From: Lachnospiraceae bacterium
GTDB taxonomy: Bacteria > Bacillota > Clostridia > Lachnospirales > Lachnospiraceae
Assembly (NCBI GenBank): GCA_017427775.1
Contig: JAFRSD010000043.1
Span: 47,187 to 111,186 of the forward strand
Length of the DNA: 64,000 nucleotides
Direction of reading: 5' to 3'
Shown: piece by piece, positions 17,381-28,335 of the stretch
Numbering within the stretch: position 1 is the stretch's first letter
Layout: every line of letters begins with the position of its first letter
Program-made: the position numbers and the translations under genes
Notes under the pieces: model-generated
Database searches by the model: none
Told to the model about the DNA's origin: nothing
What the model saw: only the letters and a program-made list of their open reading frames with translations

Positions 17381-17992
17381 CTACTGCTCTTCCGTCTCCG
17401 GCACGGGCCCGTACAATTCCTCTTCCATTACCTTCCAGACTTCGTCGAAGCCCTGGGCGGTTTCTTTGGACCACGGAATGATTCTCTCGTCCGGTTTCAT
17501 CTTAAGTTCCTTCCGGATCATCGCAAGCTGTTTCGCAACCTGGCTCCGGTTGATCTTGTCGGCCTTCGTGACAATCACGACCGGACGGAATCCGTTCGCG
17601 ACAACCCATTCATGCATCTGCTTGTCTCCCGCGCTTGGCTCGTGGCGGATATCCACAAGCAGGAAGATTATCTTGAGCTGCTTCGATGTCACGAGGTAGC
17701 GTTCGATCATCTTGCCCCACTTCGCGGAAACTTCCTTCGAAACCTTGGCGTAGCCGTAACCGGGAAGGTCTACGAAATAAAACTCGTTATTCAGCAGAAA
17801 GAAGTTGATCGTCTGCGTCTTACCGGGCTGCGAGGATGTTCTCGCAAGCGCCTTGCGGTTTACAATCTTATTGATGAGCGAGGATTTGCCGACATTCGAT
17901 CGCCCGGCAAATGCGAACTCCGGCCGGAAGTTGTCCGGCAGCTTGCTCGTGATGCCGCATACGGTTTCCAGCTCCGCTGATTTGATGATCAT
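17381..17992 (-). CDS. engB: Ribosome biogenesis GTPase EngB/YsxC
   Basis: 203 residues. G1 GRSNVGKSSL, G2 region TSSQPGKTQTINFF, G3 DLPGYGYAKV, G4 TKADK and G5 WSKET region are all present. EngB assists large ribosomal subunit assembly and is usually essential. It lies downstream of lon, as in Bacillus (lonA-ysxC). Confidence 0.95.
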   Translation of the reverse strand: MIIKSAELETVCGITSKLPDNFRPEFAFAGRSNVGKSSLINKIVNRKALARTSSQPGKTQTINFFLLNNEFYFVDLPGYGYAKVSKEVSAKWGKMIERYLVTSKQLKIIFLLVDIRHEPSAGDKQMHEWVVANGFRPVVIVTKADKINRSQVAKQLAMIRKELKMKPDERIIPWSKETAQGFDEVWKVMEEELYGPVPETEEQ

Positions 17993-18105
17993 GCCGGTTT
18001 CTCCTCTCTGAAAGTGTCTTAAATAACCTCTATTCTACGCGAGTAGAACTGTCTAAACTCATGCTCTTTTAAGCATTTAGAAGAAGCATTCGATCTTACA
18101 ACACC

Positions 18106-20433
18106 CTATCTCACAAACGCTTCCGACAGCACCTGGTCCATATTCGTCACATAATGAATATCCATTCCCTCGCGGATCTCCTCCGCGATATCGGCAACAT
18201 CTTCCTTGTTGTCCATCGGCACAAGAAGCTTGTTGATGCCGACCTTCTTCGCGGCAAGCATCTTCTCCTTGAGTCCTCCGATCGGAAGTACGCGACCGCG
18301 CATCGTAACCTCGCCGGTCATCGCCAGCTCGGAATCGACCGGAATACCGGTCACAGCCGAAAGGACTGCGGTAACCATAGTGATACCCGCGCTCGGACCG
18401 TCCTTCGGAACGGCTCCCTCGGGAATGTGGATATGAATGTCATGCTTTTCGAACCAATCGTCCGGCACCTCATAAGAGCCGGCAACAGAACGAATGTAGC
18501 TGAGACCCGCCGAAGCGGATTCCTTCATAACCTCGCCCATCAGACCGGTCATCTCGACCTTGCCGGTTCCATGCATCGCATTGACCTCGATCTCGAGCGT
18601 CGTGCCGCCCATCGATGTCCATGCGAGCCCTCTCGCAATGCCGACCTGCGGCTTACGGATCCGGTTCTCCTTATGATATCTGTAGATACCGAGGAACTCG
18701 GGCAGATTCTTCTTCGTAACCGTCACCTTTGCCGTCTCACCGCTCTCCTCATTCTTAAGGATCACACGGCGGCATACCTTGCCGATCACACGCTCAAGTC
18801 CGCGGACACCAGCCTCCTTCGTGTAGCAGTCGATCATGTCCTGGATCGCGGCATCGGAAAATGTGATGTCCTTCTTCGTCAGTCCGTGATTCTTAAGCTG
18901 CTTCGGAATCAGATGCTCCTTCGCGATATGCATCTTCTCATTTTCCGTATAACTGTTCAGTTCGATGACCTCGACACGATCGAGAAGCGGACGCGGAATC
19001 GTCTCGGTCGTATTGGCCGTTGCGATAAATACGACGTGGCTCAGATCAACCGGCTGCTCGATATAGTGATCGATAAAGCGGCTGTTCTGCGCGCTGTCCA
19101 AAACCTCAAGAAGCGCTGCGGACGGGTCGCCCTTATAGTCACTTCCGATCTTGTCAAGCTCGTCAAGAAGCATCAGCGGGTTATTCACCTCTGCCTGACG
19201 AAGTCCCTGGATGATACGGCCGGGCATCGAAGCAATATAGGTTCTGCGGTGACCCCGGATCTCGGCTTCGTCGCTCACGCCGCCGAGACATACGCGCACG
19301 TATTTACGGTTCATGGCTTCGGCAATGCTCTTCGCGATGCTTGTCTTACCGGTTCCGGGCGGTCCCACAAGGCAGAGGATCGGCGTCTCGGCCGAGGATG
19401 CCTTCTTCTTAACCGCGAGGAATTCCATGATGCGGTCCTTGACCTTCTGTAAGCCGTAGTGGTCTCTTTCGAGAATGCGGTGTGCCTCCGCAAGGTCAAT
19501 ACGTTCCTCACCCGCCTTATCCCACGGTAGGCTCAAAAGCGTTTCGATATAGTTGCGGATCACCTGCCCCTCGCCGTTGTTCGCACCCATGTTGCTGAAA
19601 CGGCGGATCTCGGTGTAGATTGCCTTCTTGATATCTTCGGAAGCTTCCAGCTGTTCGGTCTGGGCACGGTACTTCTCCGCGTCGTCCTCGGCATCGTCGC
19701 CGAGTTCCTTACGGAGCACTTTGATCTGCTCGCGCAGCACATATTCTTTCTGGTTCTTGTCGATGGCTTTCTGCACCTTTGCGTCGATCTCGTTCCGGAT
19801 CTTCAGAACTTCGATCTCGCCGGCAAGAACCGTGGAAATCTTCTGGTATTGGATGATGTCATTCTCCGACTCTAAAATATCCTGGCGGAAGCGAACCGGG
19901 ATCGGCATCAGGATCAGAATCTGATGCATCAGCATCTTCAGGTCGCGGATCCGAAGAAGGTTCGTACGCACTTCCTTCGGCATCTTCGTATTGACGAGGA
20001 AGAACCTCTGAACGGTGTCATGGAGCGAACGGAACAACGCTTCCTGCTCGATGCTGCTCATACCGACCTCGTCTAGCGGCATGCTCTCCGCCTCTACGCT
20101 CGGACCTTCCGGACGCTCAAACCACTGCACGATGCGCGCACGGATACGGCCGCGCAGCACCACTCTGGTCTGGTTGTTCGGCAGACGCAGGATCTGCGTG
20201 ATCTCCGCAACGGTTCCGACTTCGAAGACATCCTCCAGACGCACCCTGTCGTCGCCCTCTTCCTTGCGGAGCGTTACGAACACCTTGTGCTCCTCGCGAA
20301 GCGCCCTGCGAGCCGCCTCCGCGTCTCCGTTATCGGACAGTTCGAGCTGCATCACCATGTCGGGAAATACGACCGTATTTGCCAATGCAATGATCGGATA
20401 AATGTCATATTTTTCCTGGTCAAACTCTTCCAT
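18106..20433 (-). CDS. lon: ATP-dependent protease Lon (LonA)
   Basis: 775 residues. The N-terminal LON substrate domain is at 1-200. The AAA+ domain has [18 protein letters not shown] and the Walker [10 protein letters not shown]. The protease domain has the catalytic Ser in [12 protein letters not shown] and the Lys in the [13 protein letters not shown] segment. It is a cytoplasmic hexamer that degrades misfolded and regulatory proteins. Fourth gene of the tig-clpP-clpX-lon-engB block. Confidence 0.97.
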   Translation of the reverse strand: MEEFDQEKYDIYPIIALANTVVFPDMVMQLELSDNGDAEAARRALREEHKVFVTLRKEEGDDRVRLEDVFEVGTVAEITQILRLPNNQTRVVLRGRIRARIVQWFERPEGPSVEAESMPLDEVGMSSIEQEALFRSLHDTVQRFFLVNTKMPKEVRTNLLRIRDLKMLMHQILILMPIPVRFRQDILESENDIIQYQKISTVLAGEIEVLKIRNEIDAKVQKAIDKNQKEYVLREQIKVLRKELGDDAEDDAEKYRAQTEQLEASEDIKKAIYTEIRRFSNMGANNGEGQVIRNYIETLLSLPWDKAGEERIDLAEAHRILERDHYGLQKVKDRIMEFLAVKKKASSAETPILCLVGPPGTGKTSIAKSIAEAMNRKYVRVCLGGVSDEAEIRGHRRTYIASMPGRIIQGLRQAEVNNPLMLLDELDKIGSDYKGDPSAALLEVLDSAQNSRFIDHYIEQPVDLSHVVFIATANTTETIPRPLLDRVEVIELNSYTENEKMHIAKEHLIPKQLKNHGLTKKDITFSDAAIQDMIDCYTKEAGVRGLERVIGKVCRRVILKNEESGETAKVTVTKKNLPEFLGIYRYHKENRIRKPQVGIARGLAWTSMGGTTLEIEVNAMHGTGKVEMTGLMGEVMKESASAGLSYIRSVAGSYEVPDDWFEKHDIHIHIPEGAVPKDGPSAGITMVTAVLSAVTGIPVDSELAMTGEVTMRGRVLPIGGLKEKMLAAKKVGINKLLVPMDNKEDVADIAEEIREGMDIHYVTNMDQVLSEAFVR

Positions 20434-20455
20434 AATTCTCCTCTTTCAAGTTGCA

Positions 20456-20483
20456 AAGAGCCTGCCTCTTGTGGCAGACTCTT
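20456..20483 (-). other. Hairpin in the clpX-lon gap
   Basis: Imperfect stem AAGAG-C-CTGCC / GGCAG-A-CTCTT with a 6-base loop, just past clpX. Little T-run follows on the minus strand, so it may be a weak terminator or an mRNA processing/stabilising element. Confidence 0.4.
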
Positions 20484-20491
20484 ACAATTCG

Positions 20492-21769
20492 TTAAGCTGT
20501 TTCCGGCTCCTCGGCCTCGGCTTTTCTGCCTGCGGTCCGGATCAAAACCGGTTTCTCCTTTCCTTCGGCTGCTTCCTTTGTGATGATGCAGCGGACAACG
20601 TTGTCCTCCGAAGGAATTTCATACATCGGGTCGAGCATGATGGACTCCATGATCGCACGAAGACCTCTCGCTCCCGTCTTTCGCTCGTTGCTCCGGCGTG
20701 CGATCTCGCGGATCGCTTCAGGCTCAAATTCGAGCTCAACGCCGTCCAGGCGGAACATCTCCGCATACTGTTTTGAAATCGCGTTCTTGGGCTCTGTGAG
20801 AATCCTTACGAGGGCATCCTCATCCAGCATATCGAGCGCAACCATAACCGGCACACGTCCCACAAACTCGGGGATCATACCGAACTTGATCAGATCATGC
20901 GGAAGTGCCTGCCGGAACAGGTCTCCGATGTTCTCCTTGCGTCCGCCCTGCACATCCGCCTCAAAGCCGATGGACTTCTGGCCGATACGTGCCTCGACAA
21001 TCTTTTCAAGGCCGTCAAATGCACCGCCGCAGATGAACAGGATGTCGGTCGTATTGATGTGGTACATCTCCTGCTGGGGATGTTTCCGGCCGCCCTGCGG
21101 AGGAACACTCGCGTCGGTTCCTTCAAGGATCTTTAAGAGCGCCTGCTGAACGCCTTCCCCGGATACATCACGGGTAATGGACGTATTCTCGGACTTACGC
21201 GTGATCTTGTCGATCTCATCGATGTAAATGATTCCGTGTTCCGCTCTCTTGATATCGTAGTCGGCAGCCTGGATGATCTTCAGAAGAATGTTCTCCACGT
21301 CTTCTCCGACATAGCCTGCCTCGGTCAATGCCGTAGCATCGGCGATCGCGAACGGTACGTTCAGAATCTTGGCAAGTGTCTGCGCAAGATAGGTCTTTCC
21401 GGAACCGGTCGGACCAATCATCAGAATGTTGCTCTTCTGCAGCTCAACATCCAGATTCTTCTTCGCAAGCACACGCTTGTAATGGTTGTAAACGGCAACT
21501 GCCAGCGTCTTCTTGGCATCATCCTGTCCGATGACATACTCGTCCAGGAAAGCCTTCATCTCGACCGGCTTCACCAGATTGATTCCTTCTTCTTTCGCGA
21601 GCTCATCCTCGTCATCGCTGTAGTACAGTTCTTCACGAAGGATGTCGTTGCAGAGTCCGATACACTCATCGCAGATCCGGACGTTATTCGGACCGACGAT
21701 CAGCTTCCGTACCTGCTCCTGCGTCTTTCCGCAGAAGGAACAGCAATTTGATTTGTCTCCTCTTGCCAT
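20492..21769 (-). CDS. clpX: ATP-dependent Clp protease ATP-binding subunit ClpX
   Basis: 425 residues. The N-terminal zinc-binding domain is [18 protein letters not shown] ... CDECI (CxxC-x18+-CxxC). AAA+ motifs: [12 protein letters not shown], Walker [11 protein letters not shown], and the IGF-type ClpP-binding loop (KSIGFEAD). It unfolds substrates for ClpP. It follows clpP by 23 bases. Confidence 0.97.
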   Translation of the reverse strand: MARGDKSNCCSFCGKTQEQVRKLIVGPNNVRICDECIGLCNDILREELYYSDDEDELAKEEGINLVKPVEMKAFLDEYVIGQDDAKKTLAVAVYNHYKRVLAKKNLDVELQKSNILMIGPTGSGKTYLAQTLAKILNVPFAIADATALTEAGYVGEDVENILLKIIQAADYDIKRAEHGIIYIDEIDKITRKSENTSITRDVSGEGVQQALLKILEGTDASVPPQGGRKHPQQEMYHINTTDILFICGGAFDGLEKIVEARIGQKSIGFEADVQGGRKENIGDLFRQALPHDLIKFGMIPEFVGRVPVMVALDMLDEDALVRILTEPKNAISKQYAEMFRLDGVELEFEPEAIREIARRSNERKTGARGLRAIMESIMLDPMYEIPSEDNVVRCIITKEAAEGKEKPVLIRTAGRKAEAEEPETA

Positions 21770-21792
21770 TAATTATCTCCTCGGGTTGTGTG

Positions 21793-22374
21793 CTAGCGGC
21801 TCGTAATAACCTTGTCGATCAGGCCGTAGGCAACTGCGTCCTCAGCTGACATCCAGTTATCGCGGTCGGTGTCGGCAGCAACGGTCTCGTAATCCTTGCC
21901 ACAGTTCTCGGCAAGCATACGATTCAGTTTCTCCTTGGTCTGCAGGATGTGCTTCGCGGCAATCTCGATCTCGGTTGCCTGACCCTGCGCACCGCCGAGC
22001 GGCTGGTGAATCATAATCTCGGAATTCGGAAGCGCCATACGCTTTCCCTTTGTGCCGCCTGCAAGGAGGAATGCTCCCATGCTGGCTGCCATGCCGACAC
22101 AGATCGTGCATACATCGCATTTGATGTAGCGCATCGTGTCGTAGATTGCCATGCCCGCGGTTACGGAACCGCCGGGGCTGTTGATGTAAAGGCAGATATC
22201 CTTCGTCGGATCCTCGGACTCGAGGAACAGAAGCTGCGCTACGACAAGGCTTGCCGTAACCTCATTCACTTCTTCACCAAGGAAGATAATTCTGTCCTTT
22301 AACAGTCTGGAATAAATGTCATAAGACCGCTCGCCGCGGCTTGTCTGTTCAATGACATAAGGTACTAAACTCAT
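21793..22374 (-). CDS. clpP: ATP-dependent Clp protease proteolytic subunit ClpP
   Basis: 193 residues from ATG 22374 (GGGAGG 5 bases upstream; the frame is open further upstream but without a site). Catalytic triad: Ser98 in GMAASMGAF, His123 in MIHQPLGG, Asp172. Standard length. It lies between tig and clpX. Confidence 0.97.
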   Translation of the reverse strand: MSLVPYVIEQTSRGERSYDIYSRLLKDRIIFLGEEVNEVTASLVVAQLLFLESEDPTKDICLYINSPGGSVTAGMAIYDTMRYIKCDVCTICVGMAASMGAFLLAGGTKGKRMALPNSEIMIHQPLGGAQGQATEIEIAAKHILQTKEKLNRMLAENCGKDYETVAADTDRDNWMSAEDAVAYGLIDKVITSR

Positions 22375-22446
22375 GGTAACCTCCCGTTGCGGAGCAAATG
22401 CCCCGTGATAACGCGTCCATAGGGACACGCCGTCGCCGCCGGTCAA

Positions 22447-23733
22447 TTACTGCTCTACCGCGTTGTCCGCTACAAGCGTAACTGCCTTCTGGCAGGCAAG
22501 ATCAAGGCTCATGTTCTTGAGGTTGTCCTCACCCATGTACTCCTTAACCTGCGCAACTTCCATATGATACTGATCGGCCATCTTCTGAAGCTCGGCCTCG
22601 ATCTCGTCATCGGATACGGTGATATTCTCAGCCTTTACGATGGCTTCGAGAACGAGACGGGTGTTGATCCGCTTCTCAGCCTGGGGCTTCATCTGGTCAA
22701 GGAACGTCTTCTTATTCAGACCGGTGAACTGGAAATACTGCTCAAGCTTAAGACCCTGAGACTGGAGACGGTATGCGAAATCCTCCGCCATCTGCTCCTG
22801 CGTGGACTGGATCATTGCTTCCGGAACTTCCATCGTTGCGTTGGCAACTGCCTTCTCGATCGCCTGGTCCTCTTTCTTGGTCTGTGCTTCCTTCGTCTTC
22901 TTCTCGGTCAGGTTCTTCTTAATGTCTTCCTTGTACTCTGCAAGGGTGTCAAACTCGGAAACCTCGCTTGCAAACTCGTCATCAAGTTCCGGAAGTTCCT
23001 TTGCCTTGATCGCGTTAACCTTGCACTTGAATACAGCGGGCTTTCCTGCAAGTTCCGGAGCATGATACTGCTCGGGGAACGTAACGTTTACGTCGCACTC
23101 TTCACCGATGCTCTTGCCGATCAGCTGATCCTCAAAACCGTCGATAAAGCTGTGGGAACCGATCACAAGCGGATGATTCTCGCCCTTGCCGCCGGCAAAT
23201 GCAACGCCGTCGCAGAATCCTTCGTAATCGATCACAGCGGTGTCGCCGTCCTGAACCGGGCGATCCTCAATGTTAATCTCTCTTGCGTTCTGCTCCTGCG
23301 TCTTCTTAAGCTCTGCCTCGATCTCCTCGTCGGTAACTTCGATCACGGGCTTGTCAACCGTAACACCCTTGTACTCGCCGAGCGTAACCTCAGGCTTCTT
23401 CGCTACGGTAGCGGTGAAGATGAAGTCCTTGCCGGACTCGATCTGCGTAACATCGATCTCGGGACGGGATACGATCTCTACGCCGCACTCCTCGGCTGCC
23501 TTCTGGTAAGCATCGGGGATCAGCAGATTTGCTGCCTCTTCGTAGAACATCTCCTTGCCGTACATCTTCGCAACAACTGCAAACGGAGCCTTTCCTTTAC
23601 GGAAGCCCTGAATGTTCAGTTTATTCTTGTTCTTCTGATAAGCCTGCTCAATTGCCTTGTCAAAATCCGCAGCCGGACAGTCAATTGTCAGCTTAACCAT
23701 ATTCTTTCCTAAATCTTCAACTTGATAACCCAT
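22447..23733 (-). CDS. tig: Trigger factor
   Basis: 428 residues. The ribosome-binding signature GFRKGKAPF is near residue 45, an FKBP-type PPIase domain (DTAVIDYEGFCDGVAFAGGK) near 155-240, and the helical C-terminal arm follows. It is a ribosome-bound chaperone for nascent chains. First gene of the quality-control block; GGAGGAA upstream. Confidence 0.96.
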   Translation of the reverse strand: MGYQVEDLGKNMVKLTIDCPAADFDKAIEQAYQKNKNKLNIQGFRKGKAPFAVVAKMYGKEMFYEEAANLLIPDAYQKAAEECGVEIVSRPEIDVTQIESGKDFIFTATVAKKPEVTLGEYKGVTVDKPVIEVTDEEIEAELKKTQEQNAREINIEDRPVQDGDTAVIDYEGFCDGVAFAGGKGENHPLVIGSHSFIDGFEDQLIGKSIGEECDVNVTFPEQYHAPELAGKPAVFKCKVNAIKAKELPELDDEFASEVSEFDTLAEYKEDIKKNLTEKKTKEAQTKKEDQAIEKAVANATMEVPEAMIQSTQEQMAEDFAYRLQSQGLKLEQYFQFTGLNKKTFLDQMKPQAEKRINTRLVLEAIVKAENITVSDDEIEAELQKMADQYHMEVAQVKEYMGEDNLKNMSLDLACQKAVTLVADNAVEQ

Positions 23734-23803
23734 GACGGTATTCCTCCTTGTACAGCCGGACCTCTACGTCTGCTGCATTCCTTTCTAAAACTCACGAATA
23801 AAT

Positions 23804-23832
23804 ATTATAGCACAAATCCCGCGTAAAATCCA
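23804..23832 (-). promoter_or_regulatory. Promoter of the tig-clpP-clpX block
   Basis: Minus-strand extended -10 TGC-TATAAT (TATAAT 23804-23809) with a weak -35 TGGATT (23827-23832), 17-bp spacer. The atp operon uses the same TGC-TATAAT form. Confidence 0.6.
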
Positions 23833-23833
23833 G

Positions 23834-26800
23834 TTATTTTTTCTTGTCGGTAAAGAGCGTCTCAAAATCCTCCGGAGGCATCGGTGCGTTGAGCTTCCGT
23901 TTCTCTCTTGCCTTCACCAGACCGGAGTATTCCGGATTCTTCATGATCGCGCCGGCAGGCAGATCTTTCGGTGCCTCGCTGATCGCGCATTGTGCCAGAT
24001 AAGAATCGATATCCACATGGAATCCGAGGTTCTGGAGTTCCTGTAAGATCGTCATAGCGGAGTTGAAGCTTTCGGTGCTCAGCTGGCCTTCCGGAGCGAC
24101 GATCTCGATCAGTCCGGACGGGATGCTGTAGCGCTGCTGAAGGAATTTCACGCGGTTCATGAAGTCCGCGCTGAACATGTACTGCCAGGAAAGCCTTAGC
24201 GTGATCATCGGCGGTTCCGCTCCGCCGTCGATCCATTCGCGAAGCAGCCTGCAGGTCTCACGATGTACGTAATAATCAAGTTCGGTGACAAATCCGTTCT
24301 CCTCGAAGATCGGCTGGAACGAGCACGGCTCGATCACCTGTCCCTCGGCCGTGATCCAGCGGACAAGTGCTTCCGCCCCGATGATCGAACCGGTCTCGGG
24401 TTCGCGCTTCGGCTGGAAGAATACCTTGAACTCGCGGTTGCTCATGGCGTCGCGCATCGAATGCTCCACGAACTCGCGGAAGCTGTTCACGGCGCGCAGG
24501 TCCTCTGTATAGAACGCGATGGCCACGGTCGGAGGATCCTGCATGCTGCCGATGCTTCTTGCCGCGACCTTCGCGCGGTCCATAGCCTCGGGAACGCTGT
24601 TCTCGTGATTGATAAACTTATAAATGCCGCACCATACTTTGAGCTGCATATCCGGGTACAGCCGGATAACCGCCGTATGTGCCGCTTCCATCATCATCGA
24701 CAGTCTTGCTTCGGTACGCTCCCTGTCGTCGTAACGGATCATCAGCATGAAGTTCGCGCCGCTCTGGCGGGCGAACAGTTCGTCAGCCTTCAGGAACGAA
24801 TTGAGCGTTGCCGAGAATACCTTCAGCAGCTCGTTACATGCGGAATAGCCCCACACGTCGTTCAGGTCGCCGAACTGCGGGAAGTAAAATGCGACAAAGC
24901 ATACATTGGACTTCTCGTGTTCGGATACGTAACGGTTCGCGTCCTCTTCGAACTTCTCGATGGTCAGGCGTCCGGTGAGCGCGTCTCTTGCGCGGACACG
25001 TTCCACGAATTCGGTCACGTCCGACCAGCACAGAAGCACCTGGTTGCCTTCCTTTTCCTCAACGAGCGAGGCGCTTGTCGAGATCCAGCGCTTCTGCTTT
25101 TCGTAGTAGGACTCGGTCGTAAATACCTTGGTCTTCTTCGTAAGGCCGGCAACCGGGCAGTTCACGCACGGTTCCTTGCGTCCCATGATGGCGCTGAAAC
25201 ATTTTTCGCCGGAATGCGCTTCCGGATACTGCCGTCCGGTATAGTCGCCAACATAAACGAGTTCGAATGTGTCAGGATGGATCGCGTAGTTGGTGATCTG
25301 CTGGTTCTCGATGATGGCCCGCGCGTAGCTGACTTCCTCATCGAGCATTTCCTTCGTTCTCGAGCGGTCGATATAGATGCCGATCAGCCGACCGATATGC
25401 GTCAGTATATCCTGTTCTTCCTTCGTCCAGTTCGCGCCAGCTTCCTTCGTGAACGTTAAGAAGGCAAATGTGTCTTCCCGGTCGAGGATCACGTTCTGGA
25501 AGATCGACTCGTTCGGGTAGAATTCCTTCATCTCGTCCGGAACATTAATCCCGAGCTGTGAGGAATCGGTGCAGATGAAGACGCTGTCATTCGAGAAGCG
25601 GTGACGGAGGTCTCTGCGCGCTCCGCGAAGGATCTCTTCATACGCCTTCACATGCGGGTTCTCACCGTTCTCCCAGTTGCAGCGCAGATGAAGAAGCTGC
25701 TTCTCGGGATCGATAATGACCGCGTAGATGCGCTTGTAACCGTAGTATTTGCCGATCTCGCCGAAAATCGCGGTAAGGTCCTCGTCGCCGGTACCGTTGG
25801 CAGCCAGCATATCGAAGATCATCCCGACGATATTCTTCTCAACCGGACCGTACTGCGTCTGCTGTTCGCGTTCGACGATCTTCTTGGCCTCGGGCTTCTC
25901 GGCGGGCTCCTCCTCTTTGCGGGCGGGCCGGTACATCTGATGCTCCTCGAGAGACTCGTCATAGATCGTACAGTTGTTATTCGGATTCTTACGCGACTCT
26001 TCAATCGCGCGCAGTGCCTTGCGGTGCAGACTTGCATAGTCGCGGCCGTCCTTCGGGAAGACCGAAACGCCGATGTTCAGCTCAACGCTTCCGCCGCGCT
26101 TCAGTTCAATACGCTCTGCTGCTTTACCAACCGCACGCGCGATCGCGTAAACCTCGGCAGGCGTACGGATATCATTCTTGAGCATGATGAACTCGCCGTC
26201 CTCGGTATGCGCGATGCAGTCCGACGCCATAAATACCGAGCCAAGTCCGCCGGCCATCTTCTCAAGCACATACTCCGCATATGCGTGGCCATAGGTATCG
26301 GTGATCGAACTCAGGTTATCGACTCCGAGTACGAAGAACACGATGCGGTCGTTCTCGCTGCTGTCCTTGATCATGTCTTCTAGGCGCTCGCGGATCGCGT
26401 TGCCCGTCAGCAGGCCGGTCACGCTGTCTCGGTCGGCTTCGCGCACGGTCACCTGCTCCATCTTCTTCTCTTCGTCGACATTCACGGTCCGCCCCATAAC
26501 GCGGGCGGGCAGTCCCTTGCTGTTGAATACGGTATAGCCTTCGTAGCGGAGCCACATGGTCTTGCCCGGTTCCACATACGAACGGATGTCATAGGAAAAT
26601 GTCTCGTCGCCGTTCTGCAGACTGCGGCAGAGCGTTTCGAAAAGCGGAATATCCTCTTCATAGATCAGGCCGGACGCCAGCATGTTATTCCTAAAGTTCG
26701 GAATTCTGAGCCGGTCCTTCTCTCCCATGCCTTCCCCAAGGCGGCTCTGGACAAGGATTCCGGTGGACACGGTATATTCCCAAAGACCGCAAGTCACCAT

Positions 26801-26893
26801 GCCGGAAATAAGACGGTACTTCGCCCGCTCGATCTCCAGTTCCTGCTCCAGTTCCTGTATTCTGTTATCCCCGTTCTGATTGGTGTTCGCCAT
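23834..26893 (-). CDS. GGDEF-GAF-GGDEF-EAL multidomain signalling protein with degenerate motifs
   Basis: 1019 residues, no membrane segment. A PAS-like region is at about 25-140, a first GGDEF-like domain at 150-310 (starts DRDSVTGLLTGNAI; its active-site motif reads HTEDGEF), a GAF-like domain at 350-510, a PAS-like segment to 640, a second GGDEF-like domain at 645-815 (RDALTGRLTIEKFEED; active site SGANF), and an EAL-like domain at 830-990. The EAL keeps EALVRW, but the following conserved Asn, the DDFG motif (here DIDSY) and the rest of the C-terminal catalytic set are altered or missing. Both cyclase sites and the phosphodiesterase site look inactive, so the protein more likely senses or binds a nucleotide than turns over c-di-GMP. 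It is monocistronic, between tig and a terminator at 27010. Confidence 0.8.
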   Translation of the reverse strand: MANTNQNGDNRIQELEQELEIERAKYRLISGMVTCGLWEYTVSTGILVQSRLGEGMGEKDRLRIPNFRNNMLASGLIYEEDIPLFETLCRSLQNGDETFSYDIRSYVEPGKTMWLRYEGYTVFNSKGLPARVMGRTVNVDEEKKMEQVTVREADRDSVTGLLTGNAIRERLEDMIKDSSENDRIVFFVLGVDNLSSITDTYGHAYAEYVLEKMAGGLGSVFMASDCIAHTEDGEFIMLKNDIRTPAEVYAIARAVGKAAERIELKRGGSVELNIGVSVFPKDGRDYASLHRKALRAIEESRKNPNNNCTIYDESLEEHQMYRPARKEEEPAEKPEAKKIVEREQQTQYGPVEKNIVGMIFDMLAANGTGDEDLTAIFGEIGKYYGYKRIYAVIIDPEKQLLHLRCNWENGENPHVKAYEEILRGARRDLRHRFSNDSVFICTDSSQLGINVPDEMKEFYPNESIFQNVILDREDTFAFLTFTKEAGANWTKEEQDILTHIGRLIGIYIDRSRTKEMLDEEVSYARAIIENQQITNYAIHPDTFELVYVGDYTGRQYPEAHSGEKCFSAIMGRKEPCVNCPVAGLTKKTKVFTTESYYEKQKRWISTSASLVEEKEGNQVLLCWSDVTEFVERVRARDALTGRLTIEKFEEDANRYVSEHEKSNVCFVAFYFPQFGDLNDVWGYSACNELLKVFSATLNSFLKADELFARQSGANFMLMIRYDDRERTEARLSMMMEAAHTAVIRLYPDMQLKVWCGIYKFINHENSVPEAMDRAKVAARSIGSMQDPPTVAIAFYTEDLRAVNSFREFVEHSMRDAMSNREFKVFFQPKREPETGSIIGAEALVRWITAEGQVIEPCSFQPIFEENGFVTELDYYVHRETCRLLREWIDGGAEPPMITLRLSWQYMFSADFMNRVKFLQQRYSIPSGLIEIVAPEGQLSTESFNSAMTILQELQNLGFHVDIDSYLAQCAISEAPKDLPAGAIMKNPEYSGLVKAREKRKLNAPMPPEDFETLFTDKKK

Positions 26894-27009
26894 CCGGTTA
26901 ACCTCCTCCTATCGCCCTTTTCAACCCCATGAAAAAGGACAATATATCACTCTTTATCTTACACCATCCCGACCGGAAAATCCAACAGTTTTCGACCCCG
27001 TCACCCAAA

Positions 27010-27053
27010 AATCCCGCGGAACCGGCATTTTTCCTGCCGAATTCCGCGGGATT
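27010..27053 (-). terminator. Terminator after the TPR-like gene
   Basis: 12-bp perfect stem AATCCCGCGGAA / TTCCGCGGGATT with an inner CCGGCA/TGCCGA-type stem. On the minus strand it continues into TTTTT. Confidence 0.8.
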
Positions 27054-27129
27054 CTGCTTTTCTGACAAATTATCTTACATCTCTCCCGGACGGGTTACGA
27101 TTCCGTTTCTTCTGCCCATCCATACCGCT

Positions 27130-28257
27130 CTAGTTCTCGCGGAGCTTCAGCGTATATGTGCGCCCCGTTTCGAACGTGAATACTTCACTGCCGTTCATCT
27201 TCAGCCGCGAATAGTTGCCGGACGGTCCGAACATTTCCACAACACCGAACCATGGTGCTTCCTCGTCTGCATACGCCACGTTGAACGTGTACTGTCCCGC
27301 GGGCAGATTGACCGATACGGTCTCTCCTTTTCCGATGAACACACAGCTTGTGATCTTCTCACTCGATCCTTTCACCGCGTAAATCTTGACGCAGTTGCAG
27401 CAGCCGTCATCGGCCGGCGGTTTGATCGTCAGCCGGAAACTGTCCGTCCCGACATTGCCCTGGGGATCATGGTATATCTCGCCGGTAACCGGCTTATCCG
27501 ATATGCAGTTATCCATGAAGCGTTTCGCGTAACGGAAACTGCCGAGTTTCTGAAAGAGCACATAGGCACTGTAATATTCTTGCAGGCCGTAAAGCCGTAC
27601 TGCACGGGCATAGTCTGCCTCTTTGGAGCACATCTCGAGCAGTTTCGCGCGTTCCTTTTCCGGAATGCTGTCCGCATATCCGGCGCTGAGGATTCTATAC
27701 GCCTCTTCATACTGCTTTTCTTCCATCAGGCGTTCCACATCTTCCGCGGCAAGTTCTCTCGCGCAACGCTCGCCGACTCCTTCGGTGTCGGGATAGTTCC
27801 CCGACTCTTTCAGGCTGTCGCGGGCTTCGTTGTAACGGCCCTCCTTCAAATACGAAACGGCTTTTTCATAAGCCTCAGCCTTCTTGCATTCCTCGTACAG
27901 AACATTGGCATCGCGGAAACCATTCAGGAAATACTCCCGTGCCTCAGAGTATTGGCCGGCATCCATGGCTGCCTTTCCTTTCAAGTAGGTCACGCCTGCA
28001 GTTGCGAAATGAGCCATGTATTCCGAGCGGCGGTATTTGCCGAGTTTCTCGAAAAGCTGTAAAGCCTTTTCGTACTTTTCCTCCTGAATCGCCTGCATTC
28101 CCTGATAATAGAGACGCGCTTTCTCTTTCTTCTCGATATACGGGCGGGCATACTGCGCATAAAAGAACATGCCCACGGCACACAGCCCGGCCACAAGAAT
28201 GATGATCATCCTGAGCCGTCTACTCTTCGCTTCGCGATTAATCTCATCCTGTTCCAT
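27130..28257 (-). CDS. Single-pass membrane protein with TPR-like repeats
   Basis: 375 residues from ATG 28257. A membrane helix at about 15-33 (MIIILVAGLCAVGMFFYA) is followed by tetratricopeptide-like units (YYQGMQAIQEEKYEKALQLFEKLGKY, KGKAAMDAGQYSEAREYFLNG, AVSYLKEGRYNEARDSLKESG) up to about 240, and then a beta-rich C-terminal domain. It is a scaffold-like extracytoplasmic protein of unknown partner. It is probably co-transcribed with the upstream DJ-1 gene. Confidence 0.75.
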   Translation of the reverse strand: MEQDEINREAKSRRLRMIIILVAGLCAVGMFFYAQYARPYIEKKEKARLYYQGMQAIQEEKYEKALQLFEKLGKYRRSEYMAHFATAGVTYLKGKAAMDAGQYSEAREYFLNGFRDANVLYEECKKAEAYEKAVSYLKEGRYNEARDSLKESGNYPDTEGVGERCARELAAEDVERLMEEKQYEEAYRILSAGYADSIPEKERAKLLEMCSKEADYARAVRLYGLQEYYSAYVLFQKLGSFRYAKRFMDNCISDKPVTGEIYHDPQGNVGTDSFRLTIKPPADDGCCNCVKIYAVKGSSEKITSCVFIGKGETVSVNLPAGQYTFNVAYADEEAPWFGVVEMFGPSGNYSRLKMNGSEVFTFETGRTYTLKLREN

Positions 28258-28335
28258 AAAGCCTTCTCCCTTCCGGTTCCGGCACGCCTCTTTCAGGCTC
28301 CGCTGCCGCAAACCTTCCTCCCCAATACGGCTATT

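Noticed and set aside
22564..23712. A 382-codon plus-strand frame opposite trigger factor
   Set aside because: Leu/Val-rich shadow of tig without homology or a ribosome site.
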